Made by a program: the position numbers and the translations under genes. From Mallotus nudiflorus (lineage: Eukaryota > Streptophyta > Magnoliopsida > Malpighiales > Euphorbiaceae), in NCBI GenBank assembly GCA_947683625.1, contig CANTUR010000793.1, positions 5,022,001-5,086,000 on the forward strand: a DNA stretch of 64,000 nucleotides. Reading direction: 5' to 3'. Below are positions 1 to 12,261 of the stretch, piece after piece; positions within the stretch are counted from its first letter, which is position 1, and each line of letters starts with the position of its first letter. Under the pieces are notes generated by a model. It ran no database searches. It was not told the origin of the DNA and saw only the letters and a list, made by a program, of their open reading frames with translations.

Positions 1-181
1 GAATCTCTAGTTAGGAAAGTGAGTTCTTGGTAATTCACTTTTTCCTAATTAAAATTGGGTGGAGACTCCAATCTACGAAGTGTATTCAGGCAGACCCTCC
101 CACAAACAATAACAAACCAATAGATGGTCACCATTAGCTTGTGTGCCCTGATATCACACTGATTCTGTTGTCCCTATTCCC
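1..181 (-). repeat. Dispersed repeat segment related (inverted) to 48594-48770
   Basis: The reverse complement of these bases aligns along its whole length with 48594-48770, roughly three quarters identical by eye. Shared landmarks are a 'cagtgtgatat' block, a 'gtctgc(c/t)tgaata' block, 'ggagtc(t/a)cc' and 'gactcactttc(c/t)taac'. No coding potential is visible. It is probably the edge of an old LTR-element sequence cut by the window start; the family is not identified. Confidence 0.7.
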
Positions 182-1583
182 ATGAAAAACGGGCAGCACT
201 TACACTTTACTATTTACCTGAGATTCAGTAACTCTGTGACTTCTCTAAGAGATCTCTATATGTTTATTGCTAGAGAGTGCGTCTCCGCTTCTTATGGTTT
301 CAAGGGGCCCTCCAATTTCTCAATATTCTCTCTCTACTGCTTGAGGATAATGGTGTCTTTCCTCTTGTGTTACTTGACGTCCCGCGAGGGACCTTAAAGA
401 AGATTATTATATATCATCTTCATCTCTAAAGAGACATCTCCTTCTGTACACCTAAGGGGCAGGTATATAAGGGTTTACAACAGCCACCTTCCCCTTATCT
501 TGGCATTTATGCATTTCAGTCAAGTAATCAACCTTATTTATCAAATCTTTGAGAAAATCAATACTAACTTTGATGGTTTTAGGCGAAGCTGAGCTTGCTT
601 TAACCTTACCATCTCTTCCTCTAGGAGCTCTCTCACCCATATTGCTCTCTAGAGTTTAATCAGTCATCCTCACAAATAAATAAGAACACCTCTACTATTA
701 AGAAATTAGTAAGAACACCTCTATTATTCCAAATTCCCTTCTAAAATTTACCATAAAGGATAACTACCCTGCATCATATAGTTATCCTTCCCATAGATGG
801 TGCTAAATGATAGTTCATGACTCTTTTTGCTTAGCTCAATAATGAAATAGAGATTGAGTCAACTAGCAAAACAAGGCAATCGTATTCAGACAGGACCTTG
901 GATGCCCAAAGCCCCTTTGATGGTTAAGTTAGTCTTTGGATCCATGAGAGCTCAAAGAAAAAATAGTGATTTATTGATAAGAAAGTAAGAAGAATAAAGA
1001 GAAGAAAAGATGAAGATAATGAGAGAAGTGAATGTGTGTGTGTTAAGGAGGACATGAGAATTGTATGAAAAAGTGATACATGGGCCTGTAATTATAGAAG
1101 TTTCTTTTATGGGAGAGTTTGCTAAGAAGTACAATATATGTCCACTTTCTACTAGGAAGGACACTGCCTCTGATGGCTACATTGTGTGAGGCCATTATTT
1201 GTTTGGTCAGTACCTAATGTGATAAGCAATAAGGATACATCAGCTGAGATGGTTGAATCAAGTACGGCACTTCAGGAGTGCACCACTTTTAGGCCTTTAG
1301 GTAGGGACACACTTAGGGAGGAATCCCCCCTGGATGGCCAAGCCAAGTGGCTTGGGATCCTAGATGAAGAAGTCATAAGGAGTGTTCTAAACAATGAGAT
1401 GTGATTTGAGTCAATGAGTTTGTACGTGTTCCTAAGGTAATCTACCAGTTGCCTTCACTTTACACGTGTTGCCATGTTATTAGTTGGAGATTTTTAGTGC
1501 ATCATCATATATCATCTGCACTAGGCTAGAATTGCTATTACTCTTACAAACATCAACTAACTCATTTTCTCAAACACAAAAAA
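182..1583. other. No recognisable gene
   Basis: Only short open frames occur, for example 62 codons on the minus strand (452-640, lysine-rich with a hydrophobic heptad-like stretch) and 72 codons on the plus strand (1186-1404). Neither resembles a family I know, and neither has flanking structure that would support expression. Possibly decayed retroelement internal sequence. Confidence 0.4.
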
Positions 1584-2121
1584 TATTCCTAATATGACAC
1601 CAACCCTAGGAATAAATAGATCGAAATTAAGATTGCCTATAAAAATTCAAACCTTTAATTAGTGATTTAGATAAATACACATGATTGATCCTAAGTAACA
1701 TAACCATATCCCTTATTTAGGATTAAGTCAATAACTTAATACTGACCATTAAATTATTCAATGAAAATTTGGCAACAGTAATTTATTATCCATCATATTC
1801 ATTCTATTTGTAAATTCATTACTAACACCAAATCCATGGATAAACCAATAATAAGATCCCATTACCTAAATACAAAATGCAAAATAATTGTTTGATTTGC
1901 TAATTTATGTATCACTAATTTTTTTAATAATTTAATTTGTTAAATTTTGAAAATGACTAATAAAATGGGTAGAGTGGAGATCCCATTAGTGGGATATAAT
2001 ATCAATGTGTTGGACCTTATTAGGCTGGGACCCAACCATTAATAAAATGACTAGAAATAGCAATTTATTGTTGGCTTTAGGCCCTTATCACACACCATAT
2101 ACCAGCAATGTGGATTCGCTA
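1584..2121 (+). repeat. Dispersed repeat A, left part
   Basis: This matches 25558-25856, 26871-26943 and 33135-33345 nearly continuously. The match starts at 'ttcctaatatgacaccaacccta' and runs past 'ttggctttaggcccttatcacac'. Copy A lacks the copia element and the 1-kb segment found in copy B, so it preserves the uninterrupted sequence. I see no coding frame and no clear terminal inverted repeats, so the class of the repeat is unknown. Confidence 0.85.
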
Positions 2122-2616
2122 GTAAATAAAAGAGGAAATTTCATGTCAAGGCCTCTTTGACCAACTTTATATCATTTGCGGCCAGCCCAAATGTTTTCTT
2201 TCACTTTTATTTTTCACCTTTTCAGTTTTGTCCTACTTTTGCTCTGTTTTTCATTTTCTAATTTCGGTATTTTCCTTTTTTTATTTTTTCCTTTTTCAAT
2301 ATTTTTTACCTATTTATTATTTTTGAAGTTATTTTAATTGAAGTTAATTGTATGTATTTATTTAATTTGTATATTTTACATAATTTTAATTTTATATTCT
2401 AAATAACAATTTGTTAAAAAAAATTAAAACTTACTATTATTTAGAATATAGAAATTATGCTAATTAAACTACAAATTCCCTATTGTCTTTAATAATTATT
2501 TTTTTCATAATTATTTAGAATTTGGAAATTAAACTAATTAAACTAAAAATTACTTATATTATTCAATAATTATTTTTTTCAATAGAAACAACAAAAAATT
2601 ATGAAATATATCAAAT

Positions 2617-3060
2617 AAATTATTATTTTTATTATTGATACTGATTAAAGTAAAAATTCTATTGATGGCCTTAATTTTATTATTAATAATGAAAAAAATT
2701 AAAAAAAACAACAAATATCAACAACTGTAAATTTTTGTTATTTTGGTTTATTTTAGTTGATTTTGTTGTTTAAGTTGTTGTTTCCATTTGTTTACGTTTG
2801 TCAATTTTTGTTATAAATAAAAATAAAAACAACAATAAAAAAATTAAAATTAAGAAATATGTCAAAAATTATTATTTTTATCATTAATACTAAAAAAAGT
2901 AAAAATTTTATTTATGGCCTTAATTTTATTATTACTAATGAAAAAATAATTTAAAAAACAATAAATAGCAAAAAAAAAATCAACAATCAAAAACTGTAAA
3001 ATTTTGTTAATTTTTGTTGTTTTGTTGTTTCAGTTATTGTTTTGGTTTGTTGATTTTTTT
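2617..3060. repeat. Two-copy tandem duplication, about 249-bp period
   Basis: A block starting 'ttattatttttattattgata' near 2619 recurs near 2868. Both copies contain 'atggccttaattttattatta', then an A-rich stretch, 'aactgtaaa(a)tttttgtta' and a 'tttgttgttt' tail. The copies are clearly diverged. Confidence 0.7.
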
Positions 3061-3329
3061 TTTTAGTGTTTTTTTTGTTAATGTTACAAATATATCATAA
3101 GAATTGTAAACTTATTACCTATTAATGATCAATAAGTATGAAATAATTTTTTTAAAACGTTGTTAGGCATTTTAATAAACAAATTAAAGTAAAAATAAAT
3201 AAAATCCTTACTCTTTAAGAATATAAAATGAGAAAATTTTACTTATTTATTGTTGTTACAACATTTGAAGTTATATATTGATTGGTTTAACAACAATTGA
3301 AGATGTTTAGCTGATAATTATTCATTTGA

Positions 3330-3930
3330 AAAAAAAATTCTTAAGAAAAAAATTGAGCGAAAAAAGAAGAAGAAAATAATGAGAATAAAATAAAGACAGT
3401 ATTATAAAAATTAAAAAAAAATATTTAGCAAAAAAATTTGAGAAAAAAAAGATGAAGACAACAGAAAAAATGTTGAAAAAAAAAATTAAAGATAGTGCCA
3501 TAAAAATTGAAAAAACATTTAGCAAAAAAATTGAAAAAAAAAAAGGAAGACAGTAGCAAAAAAAATTTTAGAAAAAAAAAAGTTGAGAAAAAAAGATAAA
3601 GACAGTAAAATAAATGTTGAAAAAAAAAGGATAAAGATAATAACATAAAAATTGAAAAGCTGTTTGGCAAAAAAATTGAGAAAAAAAAAAAAGGAAGATA
3701 GTAGAAAAAATATTTAGAAACAATTGTTGAGGAGAAAAAAATAGATGAAAACAGTATTAAGTAAAAAAATGTTGAGAAAAAAAAGTTTAAAAAAATCAGT
3801 AAAACAGAAAAAAAAAAACATTAGAAAAAAAAAAGATAACCCTAAAAATAAGGATGATAAAGGGAGTAGTATATATTTAAAAGAAAAAAATTTAGAAAAA
3901 TTAGTTTTGAAAATTTTTTTGGTCAACTAC
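3330..3930. repeat. Purine-rich low-complexity tract with degenerate tandem units
   Basis: The plus strand is almost all A and G, with imperfect units such as 'ttgagaaaaaaaagatgaagacagta' fragments and 'atttagcaaaaaaattgaa' recurring every 60-90 bases. Long Phe- or Lys-rich open frames on both strands come from this composition and are not genes. Confidence 0.75.
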
Positions 3931-3989
3931 ATTTTTGAAATTTTTTTGGTTTTTGGTATATTTATGTAGAGAATCCTTAATAAAATGGA

Positions 3990-4543
3990 ATAAAAAAAAA
4001 AAAAAAATAACTAAAATTTTAAGGTGACTATGGATAGAGTAAAACACAAAATGAATGGAGATAACAAATAAATAAAAGATAAAAGAACACATAAATGAGA
4101 AGCAAATAAATGTAGAGAAAAAGTGGAAAAGATTAATGCAATGCAAAATAGAAATAGGATAAGAGAAACAAGCAGGATAATATTAAAAGGCTTGTCACAC
4201 CAACTAAATACAATTGAATTGTCCAAGCTTCAAAGAAGTGCTAAAAGCTTGCTCTTACTAAAGGCACATTGCCTGGATGTGTTAAATGAGGTGGACTTAA
4301 CAAAGTACTACCATTTGATGCAATGAAACATTCATTAGCGATTTTAAATATTTCCTGTGATCTCTTTTGACCTTTTAAATTGTTTACAAGGAGTATGTTA
4401 AATAATAATGTTATACAAAATGTGATAATGAAAAGATGTATTATTGTTCATCTAGTTATGCATAACCAGATCCCTCTTACCGCCCACAATGCTAAAATAA
4501 ATAGAAGACTATAAGAAAATAGCCGAAAGAGATCATACTAGTC
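3990..4543 (+). repeat. Dispersed repeat A, right part
   Basis: Collinear with 33378-33975. The match runs from 'taactaaaattttaaggtgac' to 'gagatcatactag', with small indels. Both copies stop at the same motif, which marks the right border of the repeat. Beyond it the two loci differ completely. Confidence 0.85.
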
Positions 4544-5700
4544 TTTGAGCCCATATTAAACTGTGGCCTAAAATATTGTGAGCCCATCATTTTAATAAGA
4601 TTAAAGTTAAATGCTCAAATAAAAATAATAAAGCTTAGTTTGTGGAGGTTTAATGAGTAAGGAAGTGGTTGTCCATAGAGAGCTTGGAGAAAAAGGCATC
4701 ACTAGAGTTATAAGAATTTACATGAATTTATTTTCCCAAAACGGAAGAAACTCTTTAACTATAAATTTATTTGGGGAAATAAATTCTATAGACATAAAAG
4801 ACACATAACGATTAGAACAAAAGACAAACAATCATCATCAACCAATCTTCAAAAATCATCCATCAAAATCCAAGCAAATTATTAGCAATCATCACTGCTA
4901 TTTTTCTTTAGTCTATTAACAGTACTATTTTCTTTTACTTGTCTTTTATCTTTTACTAAGTCCAAAAATTATTACAATTTCCTTTTGTTCTCAATAGCTC
5001 CATTTATCATTCAATTTTATTTCATCTTGTTGAGATCCAAAGAAATTATGGTAAAGACATTTGGGAATTCATAATCTGTCTGAAGAAGTTAATTCATTTT
5101 AGGACTCTAGCTCCTTTGGTATGCTCAAATCCATAAAAAACCAAATAATAACCAATAATTTTTTAGCACGCCTAATGCAACACTATCGATACCCAAATTT
5201 TGGTAGTCTGCCAAAAATCCGATGTTGAAGGCTTCCTATCAACCAGACAGGGAAAATTTTTCTTTGGAAATCTTCTCGAGCGTGCACAAACTAGTTGAAA
5301 AGCCAAAAATTCCTAAAACACACACTTAAGCCCTAACATACCTAAAATTGACGAGTCAATAAGCCTGAAGGAGTGCATGCTCCTGCACCATGGGCTCGCA
5401 CTCGCGAGCTTAGCATGAGAACTCGCACCCCTGGAATGTGCTTATGCGCCTGGTGCGTACACGCCCCTCAAACCCAATTTTTTACCTATAATAAGCCTCC
5501 AAACCTCATTTTTTAGGAGGAGAGGATGAAAAAAGATATCGAAAATCTATCGAATTGAAGACTCAGGACTCCTATTCTATACACTTTCAGCCCACAAAAT
5601 CATTTTTTCTCTTTGTAAATCCAAAAATCATTCTTCTCTAGGTGAATCCTGAAATCCAAACCAAACTCCAACTAAGTTAAAGCACACTTCAAATGTAATC
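4544..5700 (+). other. Possible LTR/5' leader of a degraded Tat-type element
   Basis: No open frame of note. The stretch lies directly upstream of Tat-derived coding sequence and has a GC-richer patch (5360-5470, with 'ctcgcactcgcgag') in otherwise AT-rich DNA, as retroelement leaders often do. I could not place LTR borders or a primer-binding site, so this is inference from position. Confidence 0.3.
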
Positions 5701-6622
5701 TCGACCCTCTAAAGATCTCTTGGTAAAAGTGAGGAAGATTTGATTTCTACTGATATTACTACCTTAGCTTTTACAAGAGAAATTACTGAAGTTACAGAGG
5801 GCTTGCTAATAAAACTCATTAGTGATAGTAGGCGATCTCTCACTACATTCTTTATGGTGGAATCAACTGCTAGCTGTAGTGCATTGCTTAGGAGAGATTG
5901 GATTCATGCTAATTGGTGTATATCATCTTCTCTACATTAATTCTTACTTTGCTAGAAAGATAATAAGGTTGAGGTGGTCTGGACTGATAATAAGCCATTC
6001 AACATATGTTCAGACAACCTAAAGATTAGATTCTACAATGTAAATTTGGGCCTCTCTGGTTTACTAAAAGGAAAATGAATGGTGATCTTAAAAATATCTA
6101 TTTCTCCAAGGAAGACATAGAGGAAAAAGTACATGAATACTCATACCTAATATACAAGGAGAAAGCCATCATGTCTTACACCTACAAGCCAATAAAGAAG
6201 CCTATTATTGAAGAAATTAATGATTAAACACACAGAAAGGCATCAATCTGCCTTTAATAAGATTAAAGAATATTTATCAAAGCCACCTATTTTAGTTCCC
6301 CTAAGAGAGGGAGTTCCTTTAAGATTATATATATCACCTGCAAATGAGTTTATTGGATGTCTCTTGGCTCAAAATAACACCATGGGGCATGAGCAGGTTA
6401 TACTTGTTGTTTCTTTTATGAAGGTAGTAAAGCAAAATAATATGATGCCTAAAGAAATTTCTGAAGCCATGTTAATGGAATTTGAAAATATGGATGAAGA
6501 AAGGCTAAGAGCCTTTACGAATATAATAGCATAAAAAAAGTGTCTAGGCTTTACAAAAAGAAGATTAAAAAGAATTTGAGGTGAATGACCTAGTCTAGAA
6601 AGTCATTTTACCACTTAGAACT
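5701..6622 (+). pseudogene. Internally deleted Tat-lineage gypsy pol remnant
   Basis: Three pieces match three separated parts of the Tat element further right. 5715-6229 matches 12345-12840 (after the protease), 6230-6385 matches 14080-14225 (RNase H start, residues AFNKIKEYLSKPP), and 6390-6622 matches 23060-23310 (end of integrase). About 1.2 kb and 8.8 kb of the full copy (the latter including the nested element there) are missing at the joins. A 108-codon open frame (6208-6534) spans both joins and is a chimera, not a real gene. A tryptophan codon near the end reads TAG, as in the larger copy. Non-functional. Confidence 0.8.
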
Positions 6623-9600
6623 AAAGGTGAGCATCGGGCGGGTGGGGTTGAACAACTACTAAAACTGATAAGTTTTTAGAAGAGCATTCACAGGCCCGAA
6701 CAGATCCAATTAAGAGGAAGAAATTGACTTTTTAAAATTTAAATAAAGTCAGATTGGGTCAGTTCAAACCTTAGGTTGAGCTCAGATGGGTTGGGCCCTT
6801 TTTTTGGGCCATAAAAATAAAATAACTAAATTGATATATTGATTTCATTAATATATTTAGGCCAAGCCCATACATTTACACTATCCAAAATATACATTTA
6901 TTGTATACTATAACTTAGATACAAAAAATAGATAGTTTTAATTACAAAAGAATTGAAGCACTGCATTTTTCATATAAAAAATAAAGTAGACTAAGATATA
7001 GGCTCACAAATTGTTATCCACCTTAGTATAAAAATTGGCATATATAGTAATATGTCCAAAAAGCACTAAAAAATATATTGCAGTAATCCAAAAAATCCAA
7101 CTACAACAAATTCATATGTTAGTAATTCACTTGTAGAGTTTAGTTGTAAACAACAAGCACAATTTCAATTACAACAAAATATAAACATATTGCTAAATGA
7201 AACCAAAAGAAGTAGTAGGCAATGAGTAGGCTCAAGATGCTTGTAATCATATCACATTTAGAATAGAGCTCCATTTTCTGGCAATAAAGAAAACAACCAC
7301 CTAATGAAATAAAGCACACCATTCTAATATATATCAGAAAACATGTAAGGGGTGGAAGCATCATCACTACCAGAAATATATTAAAAAGGCTTAGAATTGA
7401 GCATTTTCAACATCAAGATACAACCACATTTCTGGTAACTAAACTAAAAAAAAGCCACCAAAGAAACTTAAGCATGCATACTTTGAATCTATAAAAATCC
7501 TAAAGGTGGAAGCATCATCATTACCTCTTTAATATGTTCAAACACAATCAGAGTTATTACAATATCAACACAGGCACCTCAAAGGATTAGGCAAAAAATT
7601 AAGGTACATCTAGTTGGTCACAATAAAAAAAGGAGGCAAGCAATAAAAATGGCACAAATTGATTCATAAAATAAGAGATAATTCAATAAATTTGTAGTAA
7701 GCTAATTAACTGAGCTAAAGAAAGGCCACTGCCCACTGGTTCAAGATCTGTAAAGAAAATAAATAAGTAAAGAATTAGAATTTGCTCTAGTAAGTGATTA
7801 AACGCACTTAAAAAAAGAACATAATTGAGAAATGAATTAAAGCATGACCTTTTTCAAAAGACTCTAACTCTTCTAAAGTTTCTTCTACCCTAACAGTTTG
7901 GTTTGGCATTCTAAGCCATCCTGTGAACAAATTAATGCTTCAACTATTTTTAGGGTTAATGAACTCTAAAACATATAAAGAACACGACTAGAAGTACTGA
8001 AATAGGACTTAGAAGCCATAGTTGAAATAAGAACAGCTAGAACATCTCTAACCATACGATAAAGAATTAGGAACCTCTTAGAATTCAACATCCACCATTT
8101 GAGGATATCAAAAGCCCCCTTATTTTCCATAATTAACTCACTAAGATATATTTCAATTTTTGATCTTTTATTTCCACCTATTCTAAATTCCTGTTTATGC
8201 TTTTTGAATCTGGCTTTCATTAAAGTCATTGTATTCCCACAAGTTTTAGAACCTGACTTAGTAATCTAGATTGACTGACTACCAGAACCAAACTCAAAGG
8301 CAATAAATGAAGCATATCTTGATATATAATCATCAAATAAGAGATGCATATTAGACTTCATGTTAATGAATAGACTGTTTCCCACCCCATCACCATGCAT
8401 TTAATTAAAAGAAATTTCAAGAAACTCCAGTTTATATTAAGGATCAAGTATTATAGCAATAAAGATAAGAGAATTCATTTTCTGTGAATCTCCCCAATGT
8501 TTGTCAAATTTTTGTTTTATGTTGATACCTATGTTATGAATAGACATATCAAAAGAAAATTGCCATTCATTAATCATGCCATCCAAATCAGAAACTTTAG
8601 AGAAGAAACTATTTGTTGTCATATAATTAGAACTAGAAATCTTGACAATTATATCATAGAACACCTTCAACATGTTAACCATTTGACTAACACACTACCA
8701 ATCAAGGAAATCAATTATATCATCACCTAAATTAAATCTGAAAGAGGACTTTGTCTCCTCATATTTTTCAAAATTTTTCTCAAATAAACATGCAATTTTT
8801 AACATTAGGTAGGTGGAATTCCACTTTATAAGGACATCAAGAGACAAAGCATTTGACTCCACCCCAATTAGCTTAAAAATTTCTCTAAATTTCTTCAACC
8901 TAGCAGGACTATTTCTAATGTATCTTATTACCTCTCTCACTTTTTTTACAGACACATTAACCTCTTTTAAATTTACAATCAAATTTAGGATGTGAGCCAG
9001 ACATCTCATATATAAAAACTTTAATCTAACAGAAGAGGCCCCCCAACTTAACATTTTCTTTTTAAAATACCTAATTATAATGTCATTAGAGGAAATCCAC
9101 TATGACTAAGAATACATTTTTAATTCCCCAATCTGTTAAACTATTCTCCAAAGCCTTAGCAAGGTATTTCCCCCTGTGAGATGTAACAAAAACGAAGGAT
9201 ATTATCTTTTTGTGCAAAGTCCAAGTATCATCAATGAAGTGAGTAGTCACAAACATGTAATTTATTATTTCAATGGATGTCCAAGAATCAGTAATGATGT
9301 TGATTCTTTGACAATGTTCCTTCATAAAATCTTTTAGCTTCACCCTTTTAGACACAAAAATATTATAACAATCCCTACTTATAGTCCACCTAGAAGGTAT
9401 TTTAAAATGTGGATATACAGCAGACATGAAGTTCTTGAACCCCCCCCCCCAACAAATTTAAATGGTAATTCATCAATAATTACCATTTTGTGCAAGTGAT
9501 TTTCTAATAGCCTCTTGCTTAAATTTCCAAGTGCTTAAGCAACCATACTGTGTATTATCATGTGCCTCCACCCTAACAGGTTTAAATGTTAATAGTGACT

Positions 9601-9935
9601 GCCTAGCATCTTTACTTTGAGGAAATTTCAAGCAAGTCATAACATGATTTTTTTAAAGAAGTTCTTTATTATTTAGAGTGAGCATAGTAAGAGGAAGCAT
9701 AATAAATACATTTTCCCTTGATGACAATGCTAGACTTGTCCTTAATTCTCTCAAAATACTACCAAACTGTAAATTTTGGTTTAGTCTCTTTTTGTTTTTT
9801 AGCAGCAAGCTAAGGTTGAGTCTTAGTCTGATTGCCAGCACGTCCATTTAAGGCTTTTACCACTTGAGGGTTCAAACTAGTGGCATTATTATTGCCATTG
9901 GTGTTCTTCATCTCCATGAATAACACGTTTAAAAA
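6623..9935 (-). mobile_element. Decayed hAT DNA transposon (RICESLEEPER/Tip100-like)
   Basis: The left edge reads 'taaaggtgagcatcgggcg', close to the 'ggtgagcatcgg' termini I know from many plant hAT elements. It interrupts Tat integrase-end sequence at 6622. The interior encodes hAT transposase remnants on the minus strand. A matching inverted terminus is not visible near 9935-10030, so the right border is approximate and that end may be deleted. 6640-7965 is AT-rich, has no gene, and would be the 3' portion of the element. No 8-bp target duplication could be confirmed. Confidence 0.65.
7966..9919 (-). pseudogene. hAT-family transposase (BED zinc finger/RICESLEEPER type), broken
   Basis: Read right to left. 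An N-terminal start lies at about 9919 (MEMKNTNGNNN), followed soon by a stop. 9427-9086 is the early RNase H-like core, with ITDSWTS carrying the first catalytic Asp region and TTHFIDDTWTLHKKI. 9054-8695 has RCLAHILNLIV, the YIRNSPARLKKF helix and IKWNSTYLML. 8682-8437 continues the core with helix-rich sequence. 8229-7966 is the C-terminal dimerisation region (FDILKWWMLNSKRFLIL, RDVLAVLISTMAS). Order and motifs fit the roughly 650-700-residue plant hAT transposases. At least five stops or frameshifts separate the pieces, so it cannot make a full protein. Confidence 0.85.
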
Positions 9936-10755
9936 AAATAAACATAATCATATCACAAATTAAATATCAAATATCAATTAAATACCAAAAAGAAACATAT
10001 TGAATTTATTTAAACCTTATTTTAGCTGCTAATGCTTCTACTCAGATTGCAGAGAATGCTTCCACCCTTTTTTTTCAAAAGTTCTAAAGTTATAACTCAA
10101 TTTTGTAAAGCTTATGCTCCAACCCTTTTCCAGTGGTGGCCCAAGAGGAGTCTGGCAATTTTGCAAAGCTTGCTTCAAGAGTTCAAATGGTCATTGATGA
10201 AAGGTATATCCCTCTACATCGGAGGGATGAGGTTGGGCTTAATAATAAAATAACTATTCCTAACGGTCCTAATAACCAAAATGGTAATAATATGAATAAC
10301 AATAGGCTTAACTAATAATTTTTTTGCAAGACTAACCTAGCCTTGTAGCCAGGAATATATGAACAGGAAGGTAGAGGCACGGGGGGCAACAATCCCCAAG
10401 GTTACATGTCAAATCTCCAGACCCATATACATTTTTCATAAGGATATATGCCACTTCCCCTAGCCCCTAGAGTGGAAGTTAATCTAGATGTTATGAGGGA
10501 CATGGTTCAAGAACTGTATGGACCAGGTCAGCACCATATTGCCCACTCATAATTTCACAAGCTGTACCTAGATGTGATAGATAGGGATAATCCTTATACG
10601 AAGGGGTATTGAGTTCCTGAGTTGTCCTATTTTCTAGGGAGATAAATAGTCAACATTAGAGCACATTGCTCGTTTCATAATTCAGTGCGAAAAGCTTATA
10701 AACTATAAGAATTTTTCTAATTTAAAATTAAGATTGTTTCCTAATTGTTTAATAG

Positions 10756-11671
10756 GGACTACATTCACTTGGTACGCAATGTTGCCTAGAAACTCTGTTC
10801 ACACCTGGCAGGAGATGGAGCAACAATTCCATGCTCAATTCTTTAGGGCAAAGCTAGAAGTTTACATGGTTTAATTGTCCAAGGTGACTCAAAAGCCTAG
10901 TGGAGTGCGAACTTGCTCATTACAAGGTTAAAGAGAATGAGGAATAAATGCACGATTTTATTACGTGAGAGTGAATATGTCAAGATGGCACAAAGGGGAC
11001 TTGACATGGAGCTGAGAAAGAAATTCCAGGGCATGGAGTTTCAGGATTTCAATGAATTAGCTGCCAAAGTAAGTACGTGTGAAGAATTGCTCAAACAAGA
11101 GAATCAAAAAAGGAAAGCATCTATGGATACATATTTTCAAGAAGTCTCCAATGTTAAAATAATTATTATAAACTTTGCAAGCACTAAGTCATGTGTTTGC
11201 TCATTGTTAGAGAAGAAGGCTCCAGAGGCCTAGAAAAAATCCCAAGGCTCTAATCCTCAAGTGCAATAAACTTATGAAATTTTAAAAATAGAGCATATCT
11301 TTGATTTTCTCCTCAATGAGAAATTCATCAAGTTGCTCTTTGATCACAAAATACCAATAGCAAAGGAACTAAAGGGGAGAGACTATTGTAAGTATCATAA
11401 CTCTTACAATCACACCACTAATGCTTGTTAGGTGTTTAAGAATGTGATACAGGATCGAATAAACAAGGGTGTGTTAAAGTTCCCAAAAAAGAAGGATGTA
11501 ATGTTAATAGAGGAAGATCCATTTTCACCTACAGCTATAGTCAATACTATCAACACTGACCTAAAAGCTTTATTGGATTTGAAGAAAAAGCTAAATAAAA
11601 AGGAAAAGACCCTTGGCCAGCCTTTAGGGAAGTTTGATTATAGAGTGAAATACTTAGACCTCCATCAATAA
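10756..11671 (+). pseudogene. Tat gag remnant
   Basis: The capsid region begins near 10756 (TFTWYAMLPRN, HTWQEMEQQFHAQFF) and continues in another frame at 10913-11233 (ESEYVKMAQRGLDMELRKKF, then EFQDFNELAAKVSTCEELL). The carboxyl part at 11262-11671 has YCKYHNSYNHTTNAC, the degenerate CCHC-like Tat motif, then VFKNVIQDRINKGVLKFPKK. In-frame stops include a Trp codon read as TAG just after that cysteine (about 11430). Sequence from 10030 to 10750 holds further gag-like fragments (DERYIPLHRRDEVGL at about 10190). Gag would form the virus-like particle; this copy is dead. Confidence 0.8.
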
Positions 11672-12261
11672 ATATTCCCAGAAGAAAAATAACTCCTACT
11701 GGTTAGGGAAATTAACCTAAAAGAAAAAATTGGGTGCCCAAACTAATGGCACACCACCAAAAATTCCATAATAATTGGAGGCAGCCAAATAGACAACGTG
11801 CTACTGAAATAAGAGAAAAGGAATAACAAATGCAAGACCAAATGATGTAGGAAGTGGAACCTAATAATAAATCTAAGTTCAGGCGAAAAGCTACTGAAAA
11901 TCCAAATTTTAGCAAAGAGGAGTTTGTAGGGAGCTCAAGTTTTTAAGAGGTAAACTTTGAAGGAAGCATGGAACTATATAAAGACATAAAAATTGATGCC
12001 ATTAATGTGGAGGGTGAGATATTTCTTTTTCAAAGTACTATTACTTCAGTCATGCTACCTTATTATGCAAAAAGCTTAGGAGAATGAGCCCCATGACACT
12101 TGGGGGGCAACTTCATCAAAGGAAGCAGTAGAACACTTTAAATGGAGTTAAGATTCAGGCCATTAGGCCAAATCAACCCAAAAAAGTTATCCTTGAAAAG
12201 CCTTCCTTGGAAATGACTAAACATGTAAAACCTTTATACATCAAGGCTCACTAGAACAACA

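Larger units (their letters stand above)
2122..3985. other. Segment present only in repeat copy A
   Basis: Alignment of copies A and B breaks at about 2122 and resumes at about 3990, so these roughly 1.86 kb are an insertion in A or a deletion in B. The edges carry a short inverted match ('ggattcgct' near 2112 and 'agagaatcc' near 3970), too short to prove a DNA transposon. The content is very AT-rich: a tandem duplication at 2617-3060 and a purine-rich tract at 3330-3930. The open frames inside are low-complexity Lys/Phe artefacts. Confidence 0.6.

Noticed and set aside
3322..4226. Several Phe-rich minus-strand and Lys-rich plus-strand open frames
   Set aside because: They arise from A-rich low-complexity sequence; no conserved motif and strongly biased residues.
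6208..6534. 108-codon plus-strand ORF as a novel small gene
   Set aside because: It spans two deletion junctions of a Tat remnant and combines unrelated parts of pol.
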